Shown here piece by piece: positions 28,444 to 37,195 of a DNA stretch of 64,000 bases (position 1 is its first letter; every line of letters starts with the position of its first letter). Both the position numbers and the translations under genes were made by a program. The DNA comes from Rhizobium tropici CIAT 899. GTDB lineage: Bacteria > Pseudomonadota > Alphaproteobacteria > Rhizobiales > Rhizobiaceae. The notes below the pieces were generated by a model. It ran no database searches and was not told the DNA's origin. It worked only from the letters and a program-made list of their open reading frames with translations. Where the stretch lies: assembly GCF_000330885.1 (NCBI RefSeq), contig NC_020061.1, positions 485,468 through 549,467 of the forward strand. Reading direction: 5' to 3'.

Positions 28444-29488
28444 ATGCAATTGATGAAGGTCGATCCGCGTGCGTTAAAGGACGACCCCGACAACACGCGC
28501 CAGTCGAAGTCGACGCCCCAGGCCGACGCCCTGCTTGGCGACGATCAAGGCCGTCGGCGTGATCCAGCGCCGGTCATTTCCCGGAAGCCGGCGGCAACGG
28601 TTACATCATCGAAGCCGGTCACCGCCCCACCAGTGTGGCGATCGCCGCCGGTATCGAGGAAATCGACGTGGTCGTGGTCGCGGTGGCCAACGACAACGGC
28701 GCGATGCGCTCGATGACCGAGAATATAGCTTGTGCCTTAATCCCATCGATCAATGCGCGGCATCGAGCGGCTGGTCGCGCTCGGCTGGACCGAGGAGGCG
28801 GTCGCCGTAGCGCTTGCCTTTCCCGTCCGCCAGATCCGCAAGCTTCGTCTGCTCGCAAACCTCTTGCCCTCCATGCTCGATCAGATAGCCAAGGGCGATA
28901 TGCCGAACGAGCAGCGGCTCAGAACGATTGCGGCCGCCTCGCACGACGAGCAAAAAGAGGTCTGGAAGGCCCACTAGCCGAAGAAAGGCGAACGGCGGCC
29001 TGGTGGCAGATCGCCAACGGTCTCACAAAGACCCGTATGTATGCACGTGATGCAAGCTTCGGCGACGATCTGCGCCAGGCCTATGGGATCGAGTGGGCGG
29101 AGGACCTGTTCGGCCCTGCCGATGAGGACAATCGCTATACCACCAATGTCGAAGAGTTGCTTGGCGCCCAGCAGGAATGGATGGCGAGCAACGTGCCGAA
29201 GAAGGGTACCATCGTCGAAGTCAACAATTGGGGCCAGCCGGACCTGCCGAAGAAAGCCGAACGCGTCTACGGCAAGCCAGGCAAAGGCGACTGTACCGCG
29301 ATCGCGAGGGCAAGGTGCACAGCGTCCACTGCCGGATGCCGGAGGTCAGGAAGCCCACCGGTCAGACCGGCCCGGCAGCTGATGGGGCGGAGGAGGCCCG
29401 TAACAGCCGAGGCCGGCTGATCCGCAAGGAGGGCGAGCGCAGCCTCGGCGCCACCAGCCTTTCGTGGGAGCGCCTGTCGTTGATTTGA
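28444..29488 (+). pseudogene. ParB/Spo0J-domain protein with many frameshifts
   Basis: The protein can be followed across all three frames. MQLMKVDPRALKDDPDNTRQ comes first, then ATIKAVGVIQ. GNGYIIEAGHR-like and GIEEIDVVVVAVANDNGAMR blocks follow. Next is GIERLVALGWTEEAVAVALA (28753 on), then AWWQIANGLTKTRMYARDAS and DLFGPADEDNRYTTNVEELL, and finally YRDREGKVHSVHCRMPEV. At least five frame changes are needed. This is the ParB-like nuclease-domain protein that usually precedes ArdC on rhizobial plasmids. It is clearly dead, or the sequence here is poor. Confidence 0.82.
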
Positions 29489-29789
29489 GGACGTCACCTT
29501 CCTCCCCATGCCGGATTGCCCTTCGTTTTGCTGCGGTCTGAACCGGCGGCCGTGCGCTTCCAGGCCGCTATCGCGCCGCGGAGCGGCCGGACCCCGCCGT
29601 CCTTCACGGAGCAGGCTTGCGTGCTTTATCGAGGACAGGTTGCCCTCTTCGCACGCAAACCGGCTCCGCTCGTCCAGGAGGGGCCGGACCTTGAGGCGCC
29701 CGTCTTTCCGCCGGTCCGGGGTGACCGCACCGAAGGGCAAGCCGGCATGGGGCCGGAGCCGCTTCGGACGACCTCGAAAGGAAACGACC

Positions 29790-30377
29790 ATGGCCAAGTC
29801 CACTCCCTCATCCCGGCAATCCACGCGTGTCGTGCAACTGCGCAAAGGCGCCACCGTCGACATGGTTCGGCTGACTTGCCCCGACGCCATGCAGGCGCTG
29901 AAGATCGCCGAGAGTTTCGGAACCGCCGTCATCGACAGCGACGGCATCCGCGACCTGCACGAGCGGCTCGTCACGGAGACAGCCGACGCGCTCGGCGACG
30001 GCCTTGGCGACAAGGCCATGCAGATCCACCTGCAACGGATCGTCGGCGCCTACGTCGGCTCCGCCCATGGCGCCGGCCAGTTCTACAGCCGCGCGGTCAC
30101 CGAGGCACGCGATGCCACGGCCAAGGCCGCCAACGATGCCCGGGACGAGGACCTCGACGGTCCCGTCGGCTATGACAGCGCCGCCCAGCGTAAGCGCGAA
30201 TTTGCCGCCGACATGGGCATACAGGCCCATTCGCTCAGAATGGCGGCGGAAGGCGCCGTCGCCGCCTATGTCCAGGTGATCGGCGAGAGCTGGAAACCGT
30301 TCGACCGTCCCGTCGAACAACCGGGCCGCGCGCTCGACCGCAAGGCTGCCGAAGCGCAGATCTCCGCCTTCGACTAG
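29790..30377 (+). CDS. Conserved rhizobial plasmid protein of unknown function
   Basis: The 195-residue protein starts at ATG 29790 behind GAAAGGA. It is alanine and aspartate rich and mostly helical, with blocks VRLTCPDAMQALKIAESFGT, HLQRIVGAYVGSAHGAGQFY and QAHSLRMAAEGAVAAYVQVI. No domain is recognised. It sits between the ParB-like gene and ArdC, a gene order common in rhizobial plasmids. A strong terminator follows its stop. Confidence 0.7.
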   Translation: MAKSTPSSRQSTRVVQLRKGATVDMVRLTCPDAMQALKIAESFGTAVIDSDGIRDLHERLVTETADALGDGLGDKAMQIHLQRIVGAYVGSAHGAGQFYSRAVTEARDATAKAANDARDEDLDGPVGYDSAAQRKREFAADMGIQAHSLRMAAEGAVAAYVQVIGESWKPFDRPVEQPGRALDRKAAEAQISAFD

Positions 30378-30385
30378 CCACTTCC

Positions 30386-30409
30386 GGCGGGGTTCCGGCC
30401 CCGCCTTTT
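30386..30409 (+). terminator. Rho-independent terminator after the conserved plasmid gene
   Basis: GGCGGGG and CCCCGCC form a 7-base-pair stem with the loop TTCCGG and are followed by TTTT. It stands 8 bases after the stop codon at 30375-30377. Confidence 0.75.
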
Positions 30410-30678
30410 CCATCAACTCGAGCCGGCCGGTTCCATGGCGGGACCGGCCTGTTGTCGTTTTGCGAACCCGGCCAGCAAGGAAAAAGAAATGAAGCCGATG
30501 GCACGCCCGTCGCCGCCCGTTCCTTCGTCGGGTCTGCAGGAGCCGCCGGCGGATGCAACGGCTTCGCCGTCCTCCACTGCGTTGCGGCTGTTCCGGTGCA
30601 TCCACCGGCTGATCTGCTCCTGCTTTCGCCCTCCGTAACGGGCGGCGACGGGCGCGGCCTTGAAACGGAGGTTTGGAT

Positions 30679-31602
30679 ATGAGCAAGACAGAAAATCAGC
30701 GGGGCGATCTCTACAGCCGCATCACCGACAGGATCATCGAAGACCTGGCGAAAGGCGTGCGGCCCTGGATGAAACCATGGAATTCGGCGAACACGGCAGG
30801 CCACATTACCCGCCCGCTGCGTTACAACGGGCAACCCTATTCTGGCGTCAACGTGCTGCTTTTATGGTCGGAGGGTATCACACGGGGTTATACGTCATCC
30901 ACATGGATGACGTTCAAGCAGGCCCTGGAACTGAGCGGCGCAGTGCGCAAGGGCGAGACCGGCACGACCGTCGTCTTCGCAAGCCGATTCACCAAGTCCG
31001 AAACCGACGGGAACGGCGGCGAGGTCGAGCGGGAGATCCCTTTCCTGAAAGCCTACAGCGTCTTCAACGTCGAACAGATCGACGGACTTCCCGACCAGTA
31101 TCATCACCGGCCGGCACCGGTTCTCGATCCGGTTGAACGGGTTGGGCATGCCGATCGGTTCTTCCGCGACACCGGCGCTGCAATCCGCCATGGCGGCAAC
31201 CAGGCCTTCTTTGCGCCTGCCGCCGATCTCATCCAGATGCCACCATTTGAGAGCTTCAAGGATGCGGCAAGCTACTACGCGACTTTAAGCCACGAGGTCA
31301 CGCACTGGACGGCGCCGGCCCACCGCCTCGCTCGCGACCTCAGCCGCTATGCCAAGGACAAATCCGAGCGAGCCCGCGAGGAACTGATAGCGGAGCTCGG
31401 TAGCTGCTTCCTTTGCGCCGATCTCGGGATTGTTCCCGAGCTCGAGCCCCGCCCCGATCACGCCTCCTACCTCGACTCCTGGCTTAAGGTCCTGACCGAC
31501 GACAGACGGGCGATATTCCAGGCGTCGGCGCATGCGCAACGGGCCGTAGCGTTCCTGCATTCGCTGCAGCTCGCCGCAGCCGACGAGCGGCTCGTCGCGT
31601 GA
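30679..31602 (+). CDS. ardC: ArdC family antirestriction protein
   Basis: The 307-residue protein begins at ATG 30679 behind CGGAGGT. The N-terminal single-strand DNA-binding domain holds PWMKPWNSANTAGHITRPLR and the TWMTFKQALEL block. The C-terminal zincin-like peptidase domain has the HEVTHW motif (HExxH) and a downstream glutamate in ERAREELIAELGSCFL. ArdC protects incoming single-stranded plasmid DNA against host restriction during conjugation. It is intact and stands just upstream of the conjugation block, which suits an early-entry role. Confidence 0.92.
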   Translation: MSKTENQRGDLYSRITDRIIEDLAKGVRPWMKPWNSANTAGHITRPLRYNGQPYSGVNVLLLWSEGITRGYTSSTWMTFKQALELSGAVRKGETGTTVVFASRFTKSETDGNGGEVEREIPFLKAYSVFNVEQIDGLPDQYHHRPAPVLDPVERVGHADRFFRDTGAAIRHGGNQAFFAPAADLIQMPPFESFKDAASYYATLSHEVTHWTAPAHRLARDLSRYAKDKSERAREELIAELGSCFLCADLGIVPELEPRPDHASYLDSWLKVLTDDRRAIFQASAHAQRAVAFLHSLQLAAADERLVA

Positions 31603-32226
31603 AGACTTGTCAGCGCCGGTCGTTGGCCTCGCCAGCGGTCGGCAACTCTTGCCCGTCGGTCGGGGGGCGCGTCACGATCAGCCGCGAGGTCCAGTTTGCC
31701 CCAGATCGAGGTTGTCCGGTCGATCGGCTTGAGCTTCCGGGACGGCTTGATTTCGACGATAAACGGCTTTGTCTGCTGACGTATAGATCCTCAGGCGACG
31801 GTTCGCGAGGCGCCGCGATAGCGCGGAGCGGGCAATGCAACGCCCTCACGCTGGGTGGTTCTGCGAGGTTTGGGCTAGGCATGTGGACAAGACAGCGGAC
31901 TGATCGTTGTAGCGTCCGGGCAGGCACCGGGGACGGGCTGCCATTGCCATATCCCTTCGAGCACTGCAGCAAGCCACGTCCTTCGCGGGCTCGATGAGGC
32001 ATGTCTGATCGAAGACCGGCTTCGCCTCGATCGTCTTCCCGCAACGGCCTTGCGAAACTTTCTTCCGCTGAGCGCGATGCGCTCATTCCTCGCGGAGCAA
32101 CAAAGCTTCTCCTGGCCGCCCGCCATTTCATTTCGGCCCTACGGGTGCGGACCGATCGTCCCCGATCCTTGCGACAGCCATCGAGGCCGCGATGGGCGCG
32201 GCCCGAGACAGCAAAGGAATACGACA
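31603..32226. other. Intergenic region carrying one copy of a diverged repeat
   Basis: No gene is convincing. At 31985-32062 lies a sequence (CTCGATGAGGCATGTCTGAT and on to CCCGCAACGGCC) closely similar to one at 36280-36350. The bases before the DUF736 start carry no strong ribosome site. Confidence 0.4.
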
Positions 32227-32535
32227 ATGGCAACCATCGGCACCTTCACCACCTCCGAAACCGGCTTCAACGGATCGATCCGCACGCTCGCCCTCAACGT
32301 CAAGGCCCGCATCGCCCGCATCGAAAACCCCTCCGACAAGGGCCCGCACTTCCGCATCTACGCAGGCAACGTCGAGCTGGGCGCGGCCTGGCAGAAGCGC
32401 TCCGAGCAGGACCGCGACTACCTCTCGGTCAAGCTCGACGATCCGAGCTTCCCTGCCCCGATCTACGCGACGCTCACAGAGGTCGAGGGCGAAGAGGGCT
32501 ACCAGCTGATCTGGTCCCGCCCTAACCGGGACTGA
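32227..32535 (+). CDS. DUF736 family protein
   Basis: The 102-residue protein holds the family signatures [39 protein letters not shown] and [19 protein letters not shown] and ends [12 protein letters not shown]736 proteins are abundant on rhizobial and other alphaproteobacterial plasmids near transfer and establishment genes. They are small single-domain proteins, and no function is established. A perfect terminator hairpin follows. Confidence 0.92.
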   Translation: MATIGTFTTSETGFNGSIRTLALNVKARIARIENPSDKGPHFRIYAGNVELGAAWQKRSEQDRDYLSVKLDDPSFPAPIYATLTEVEGEEGYQLIWSRPNRD

Positions 32536-32541
32536 CACGCA

Positions 32542-32567
32542 GACGGCCCCGCTAAAGCGGGGCCGTC
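32542..32567 (+). terminator. Perfect GC-rich hairpin after DUF736
   Basis: GACGGCCCCGC and GCGGGGCCGTC form an 11-base-pair perfect stem with the loop TAAA. There is no long T tract on the plus strand. The stem lies between convergent genes (DUF736 and the split HU gene), so it may end both. Confidence 0.7.
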
Positions 32568-32607
32568 GATCTCTCGGTTAAAGGCCGGCTCAGCGGTCCG
32601 CAAACCC

Positions 32608-35119
32608 TTACGTGTTCAAGGCGTCCTTCAGAGCCTTGGCAGGCTGGAAGCCCAGCTTTCTTGCCGCAGCAACCTTGATCGCCGCACCGGTCGACGGATT
32701 GCGGCCTTCGCGCTCCGGGGTATGCTGTCGGGTAGGAACGACCCGTTGCCGGGCCGCTCCTCCCTAAGAACTGTACGTGCGAGTTTCCCAGCATACAGCT
32801 CAAGCCTCCGCCAAGCCCTGTTAGACCAGAGCCGCCAGTTCCTGTGCATCGGTATGAGATGTGGAATCACCGGGCCGATCCGTAACTTCCGACGGCAGAC
32901 CGCGCCTTCCGGCGAAGTAGCTGTCCCACATGGGATCGAAAGGATTCGCTTCGGCGCGGATTTTGCAGTGGCGACGTATCGGTACGTCGGATGCGTGGAT
33001 GAGGCGGATGAACTTGAAGTTTCCTGCCTTATCCTTCATCCCGGTGCGGAATACCCAGTCTCGTGTACCTTCCCGAGCGAAGTAACGATACTTCACCCAG
33101 CGAAGCGGCTTGTCCGGGTGTCTACGACAGGCCCACTGCCAGAGACATTTCCAGATGAGATGATCGACCTTGCGAAAGGTCTCCTTCGCCACCTGGTTGT
33201 GATGATAATTGGTCCATCCCCTTATGACCGGGTTTAGCGACATTATCAGATACTCCTGCTTCACATCGGCGGCACCCTTGGTGATAGTTCGGATCTTGCG
33301 CATAAACGCCACCACGTTCTTCTTGGCGGGTTTGATGTGGGTATGCCCATCATATCTGCGCACGTTCCAGCCGAGGAAGTCGAAACCTTCCTCGACCCGC
33401 ACGATGCGAGTCTTTTCTTCAGACAGAGACAGGCCCCGTTCTGACAGAAATTCCTCGACCATAGATTTCGCCTCCTCCAGCACTTCTTTTGAAGCACCTG
33501 TGACGACGAAGTCATCGGCGTAACGTATCAAGTGGACCTTGGTCAGGCTGTTGCGACGTCTTGGGCCGTAGAAGTCCCGTAACATCTTTTCCATTCCGTC
33601 CAAGGCCATGTTGGCGAGCGTGGGCGAGATTATTCCCCCTTGCGGAGTTCCCGCTTTCGTCGCGTGCCAGTCACCGTCCTTTATGTAACCGGAGTCCAGC
33701 CACTTCCGGAGCACCACCTTGTCCATGGGGATGTTGGCGATGAGCCAGTCCTTGCTGATTTCGTCGAAGCAGCCAGCAATGTCCGCATCCAAGACCCATT
33801 CCGCCGTGCCGCGCCCGCGCAGCGCGATAAAGCACTGCCGGGCCGCATCACGGGTTGCTCGATACGGTCGAAAACCGTACGAATTAGGGTCTGCCGTCGT
33901 TTCCGCGACAGGTAGCAGAGCGAGCAGGTGAAGTGCCTGCATGGCCCTGTCCTTCATCGTCGGAATACCGAGCGGACGCAGTTTCTTGCTGTTTGCTTTC
34001 GGGATATATACCCGCCTCAACGGCAAAGGATGATACCCACGCCGTTTGAGCGACAATAATCCTCTGACGCACTTATCCGGTGTGTCCCAGATGATCCGGT
34101 CCACTCCGGGTGTTCTCTTTCCCTGATTTCCAGTAACCCGTTTCACCGCAAGCGCCTTGCCGCTGAACGAGTGGGTCAGCAGCCGTTGCAAGGCTTTCAC
34201 CTTGCCCCAGCGACCTTCCTTAACTGCCTTCGCAATACGCATCTGCAGCCGTCGCACGTGTTGGTAAGCCTTGCGCCAGTCAATCTGGCCCCAGCTCGCC
34301 GCTTCGCGGGAGGCCGCACCAGTCACTGTTGTGACCGTCATTTGCCTGTCCTCCTGCCGAGGGTTCTGCACATTCTCTCGCGACGGGAGACCCGTCGGAA
34401 GTCTGCTCCCTTTCGGGCGGGGTGATGTTGGCGAGCCGCAACCCCTGTCCAAACCATTACAGTCCGGCGTTCGCTTTCTCCGACATCCTCTGCCCGCACC
34501 GCCAACAACTTTCCTTGCGGTCGGCCTGCCCATTGCCGGGCGACGATGCGGGTTTACCGTGTTTCACCTAAATAACGCGGGCGGGTTAGACCCTGCCTAT
34601 CCGCCGGCGGTCCTTCGTCCGTGTGCCTCCAAAGTGAAGAGAAGCATCCGACCGCACACCTTTTGGTTCAAGCCTGTCAGCATCTTTGGCTTGTCAAATT
34701 TCACGACGTTTATCAGCAGTTCATTTGCATTGATCATACCACCCAGCCTAGCGCCCCATCCGCATTGATGCTCGCAGAAGATGCCTCAGCCTCACGACAT
34801 CGGCATGGCCCGAAGGCCCGGCTACATTGTCCCGGCAGCTTCAAACCGGACCGTTACCAGTCCCGCATGTGCCGGTAGGCTACTGATGACGGAACATCAG
34901 GTTTGTCCCGGAATATAAATCCCGTACAAACAATTACTTAGGCGACTTTCACGTCGCACTCACCTTGAATTTCCCGAAGCCGGGAATGAACGTCTCGGCG
35001 CCGGAGGTGGCAGCGGCCGTGATCGCCGCAAATACAGCTTCGACGATCGCCTTTCCCTGCACCTTCGTCAGGCCGTGGTCTGACGCGATCTTGTCAGCGA
35101 TTTCATTTGTCGTGGTCAT
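32608..35119 (-). CDS. HU family DNA-binding protein, split by a group II intron
   Basis: Exon 1 is 35119-34960 and exon 2 is 32726-32608 (stop TAA). Joined, they give 279 bases and a 92-residue HU protein: MTTTNEIADKIASDHGLTKV at the start, FIPGFGKFKVKHTPEREGRN across the join (the codon AAG is rebuilt from both exons) and KLGFQPAKALKDALNT at the end. The DNA-binding arm motif GRNPSTG lies in exon 2. Without splicing exon 1 runs into a stop within four codons of the intron. HU proteins bend and compact DNA and assist replication and recombination. Plasmid HU copies may help offset the cost of foreign DNA. Confidence 0.93.
32727..34959 (-). mobile_element. Group II intron in the HU gene
   Basis: The 2233-base intron starts GTGCGACGTG and ends CCTACCCGAC on the minus strand. 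Domain V is seen at about 32762-32800: GAGCTGTATGC pairs with GCACGTACAGTTC around GGGAAACTC. Domain VI follows, with a stem that holds a bulged A seven bases from the 3' end (the branch point) and a GCAA loop. An IEP gene lies in domain IV. A candidate EBS1 is TCACTT (34637-34632), which pairs with the last six bases of exon 1 (AGGTGA) using one G-U. Orientation is sense with HU, as splicing needs. Confidence 0.93.
32821..34341 (-). CDS. ltrA: Group II intron reverse transcriptase/maturase (IEP)
   Basis: The 506-residue protein starts at ATG 34341, six bases after AGGAGGACAGG. The reverse transcriptase domain shows NQGKRTPGVDRI, RRVYIPKANSKKLRPLGIPT, NSYGFRPYRATRDA, the QGGIISPTLANM block and the active-site RYADDFVV. 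The maturase (X) domain follows (NPVIRGWTNYHH). The C-terminus reaches RRHCKIRAEANPFDPMWDSY and then ends after about 30 residues, so the zinc/HNH endonuclease domain usual for this lineage is missing. The IEP should splice and reverse-splice the intron and may retrohome without second-strand cleavage. Confidence 0.93.
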   Translation of the reverse strand: MTVTTVTGAASREAASWGQIDWRKAYQHVRRLQMRIAKAVKEGRWGKVKALQRLLTHSFSGKALAVKRVTGNQGKRTPGVDRIIWDTPDKCVRGLLSLKRRGYHPLPLRRVYIPKANSKKLRPLGIPTMKDRAMQALHLLALLPVAETTADPNSYGFRPYRATRDAARQCFIALRGRGTAEWVLDADIAGCFDEISKDWLIANIPMDKVVLRKWLDSGYIKDGDWHATKAGTPQGGIISPTLANMALDGMEKMLRDFYGPRRRNSLTKVHLIRYADDFVVTGASKEVLEEAKSMVEEFLSERGLSLSEEKTRIVRVEEGFDFLGWNVRRYDGHTHIKPAKKNVVAFMRKIRTITKGAADVKQEYLIMSLNPVIRGWTNYHHNQVAKETFRKVDHLIWKCLWQWACRRHPDKPLRWVKYRYFAREGTRDWVFRTGMKDKAGNFKFIRLIHASDVPIRRHCKIRAEANPFDPMWDSYFAGRRGLPSEVTDRPGDSTSHTDAQELAALV

Positions 35120-35240
35120 CGATTTCTCCTCGTTTCAAGAAGGAAATCATTTCCACCGGAGCCGCAGCCTGTCACGCAAACACCTATCTGGAGGCCAGAC
35201 AATCGACGGTTCTCCACAGAAAGTGCGGAATCACGACTCC

Positions 35241-35858
35241 TTATTCGGTTGCGATGGACCGAACCGCTTTGGCAACGACCTCCAGAGCGTGCACGTCGAG
35301 TTCAATGACCCCATCAGACTTCTCGCCGATCGTTTTCGGCTTTGCGCCGCTGTTGTCCCAGATCCAGGCCTTGTCGGCTTGTTCCAGAAACCAGGGAAAT
35401 TGCTCAAGGGACCGTTGGTACCGCTGGCGGACTTTTTCGTCGGGTACCGGATGTCCGCCTTTGGCTACGCGCAACTTGATCCGCTCGATCGAGCGCTCGG
35501 GGCTATCGACGACGACATATAAGAACCAGACCGCGAATCCGAGCGCCTTCGCCGCTACCACGAGACGTCGATACTTCTCTGTCGACAGGACTGTTTCGAC
35601 GCCGATTGTTTTGTGGACGTTGATCGACGCTTCAAGCCAAGACTCGATCCGTTGAACCGCGGTTAGGTTGGCTTCCAGCGGCGGTCTGGACTCGACTTTG
35701 CTGATTCTGGCAGCCAGTAGATCCGGATTTACGATCCAGACTGAGCGACCTTCCATTTCAAGGTCGGCATTCTCGTACACGCTGCTTTTCCCAGAGCCAT
35801 TTGGCCCGGCGATGATCAGGAAGACTGGCTGCTCAATCTTCGATGGGAGCACGATCAA
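35241..35858 (-). CDS. Zeta toxin-type P-loop kinase
   Basis: The protein of about 203-205 residues has the Walker A motif FLIIAGPNGSGKSSVYENAD, the VNPDLLAARI block and VETVLSTEKYRRLV, with LGFAVWFLYVVVDSPERSIE in the core. This is the layout of Zeta/PezT-type toxins, which phosphorylate UDP-N-acetylglucosamine or related substrates. Start codons TTG (35858) or GTG (35852) lie within the 3' end of the upstream small gene, so the two are coupled. Together they make a probable toxin-antitoxin pair. Confidence 0.8.
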   Translation of the reverse strand: MIVLPSKIEQPVFLIIAGPNGSGKSSVYENADLEMEGRSVWIVNPDLLAARISKVESRPPLEANLTAVQRIESWLEASINVHKTIGVETVLSTEKYRRLVVAAKALGFAVWFLYVVVDSPERSIERIKLRVAKGGHPVPDEKVRQRYQRSLEQFPWFLEQADKAWIWDNSGAKPKTIGEKSDGVIELDVHALEVVAKAVRSIATE

Positions 35859-36075
35859 GGACGCCAGTTACAGCCTTGTTCTCGCGACGCGCCTTGGCGA
35901 CATTCTTGCTGAACACGTAGCTCAGATCTTTTCCGAGCGTCTTGCTCTGCGCGTCGATCGTCCGAACAGTCAGAAACTGCCCGGTACCTGCGTCACGCAC
36001 GCGTTTCTGCGTGACCGCGGTATCGCGTACGCCGACTTTGGCACTTCCAAATTTTTTGACGACGACTTTGGCCAT
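35833..36075 (-). CDS. Probable antitoxin partner of the Zeta-type toxin
   Basis: The 80-residue protein from ATG 36075 begins MAKVVVKKFGSAKVGVRDTA, is basic and holds GTGQFLTVRTIDAQSKTLGK. Its stop overlaps the toxin start by about 26 bases. Its size, position and coupling suggest the antitoxin. No known antitoxin fold is recognised, so this rests on context. Confidence 0.6.
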   Translation of the reverse strand: MAKVVVKKFGSAKVGVRDTAVTQKRVRDAGTGQFLTVRTIDAQSKTLGKDLSYVFSKNVAKARRENKAVTGVLDRAPIED

Positions 36076-36279
36076 GTCTGCTCCAACCTTTCCGCAAATA
36101 TAGCAATCATTTTCCCACCCGAAAAGAGCCTGTTGGCTTTTGACTGGAGGGTGTGCGAGCCTTGCTATGAGAGCGAACGGCTTCACGTTGAAGGCGAAGC
36201 AGCCGAATCGCATTGCGAAATCTACCAGGCGTGGGCCGCCACTGTCATGTCCCTTTGTCTGGTTATTCGTGGCTCCAGG

Positions 36280-36554
36280 GGCGCCTCGATGGGGCACGTC
36301 TGACGCGGACCGGCTGCGCCTCGCTCGCTACCCGCAACGGCGCTTCGAAATTTTCATCACCAACCGGGACTGAGCCGGAAACGCCCCACCGTGAGGCGGG
36401 GCCGACTGGCCAGATAGGCAAGCCGACGACAGACATCGAGCCTGCCGCCGGCTTTTTCGGTGCGATACGGAACCGGAATATGTTCGGCGTCAAGATCCCG
36501 TTCTTCGTCGAGATCGAGATGTCCTTCGAGACCGACTGGAACAGGCGCCGATGA
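36280..36554 (+). pseudogene. Decayed copy of a DUF736-region segment and a short ORF tail
   Basis: At 36280-36350 lies a diverged repeat of 31985-32062. A frame then ends in ITNRD at 36373, next to a CGCCCCACC...GGCGGGGC hairpin, the same layout as the PNRD end and terminator of the DUF736 gene. A second short frame ends FGVKIPFFVEIEMSFETDWN before a stop at 36552-36554 and its own terminator. Both look like remnants of small plasmid genes. Confidence 0.4.
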
Positions 36555-36572
36555 GGCCCGCTTCGGCGGGCC
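36555..36572. terminator. Hairpin terminator between convergent genes
   Basis: GGCCCGC, TTCG, GCGGGCC form a perfect 7-base-pair stem with a stable UUCG-type tetraloop. It starts one base after the preceding stop and lies five bases before the convergent WGR gene stop, so it may serve both directions. Confidence 0.75.
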
Positions 36573-36576
36573 ATTC

Positions 36577-36834
36577 TCATGTTGGCACGGAGGTGCGTGG
36601 ACGATAGCCGCGCTTTCGTTTCTGCCGCAGCAGGTCGAGAAACAGTTCGACTGCTTCCTCTTCCCGCCCGAAATGGTGGACCATCATCTGACCCTTCGTG
36701 CCGATGCGGCCCCATTTCCGGAGCAGGCAGACATCCCCGAACAGGTTGGGCTCGATCGACATGGCGTAGTAGCGCGCCATGTTTCTGGCGGCGTCAGAGC
36801 GTTCGACATAAAGATGGTACGGTTGCGCGATCAT
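36577..36834 (-). CDS. WGR domain protein
   Basis: The 85-residue protein starts at ATG 36834 (MIAQPYHLYVERSDAARNMA) and consists of a WGR domain: YYAMSIEPNLFGDVCLLRKW with the name-giving RKWGRIGTKGQ. The tail is basic (LRQKRKRGYRPR). WGR domains bind nucleic acid. Stand-alone copies are frequent on rhizobial plasmids and have no known role. Confidence 0.85.
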   Translation of the reverse strand: MIAQPYHLYVERSDAARNMARYYAMSIEPNLFGDVCLLRKWGRIGTKGQMMVHHFGREEEAVELFLDLLRQKRKRGYRPRTSVPT

Positions 36835-37195
36835 GAGACAAGAATCGCCTATGCCGGGAATCGCGTCCAACGAGACTTATGAATCGGTCGGCAAGGATCG
36901 ATTCATATCGCTGATGACCTGCGACCGGACACGATGGCCTTGCTCGAATTTGCCTGATGACGGTCCGTGCGGATGGCGACCATCGATAAGGAACTTAAAC
37001 CAATTCCGCGGGATTTCCTTTCGAGGCTGGGCTTGGCACAATGAGCGTCTTCGACTGCCGCCGACATCAGATGATAGAGGTTTAATTTCAGGGAGCTTCG
37101 CTTTTTTTAGGCGTGCGCTGGCGCAGGTTTCTCACTTCGCCGGGATTTCACCTCCGAGAAGATCATAAATTTCGAAAATAGCATGAGGATGTCAC

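Noticed and set aside
32821..34341. Retron or diversity-generating reverse transcriptase
   Set aside because: The RT carries a maturase domain and sits in an element with group II domain V/VI structure and an intron-type 5' end. No template/variable repeats are seen.
34960..35119. Truncated HU pseudogene
   Set aside because: The apparent truncation is explained by the group II intron. The missing 3' part is present in frame after the intron end.
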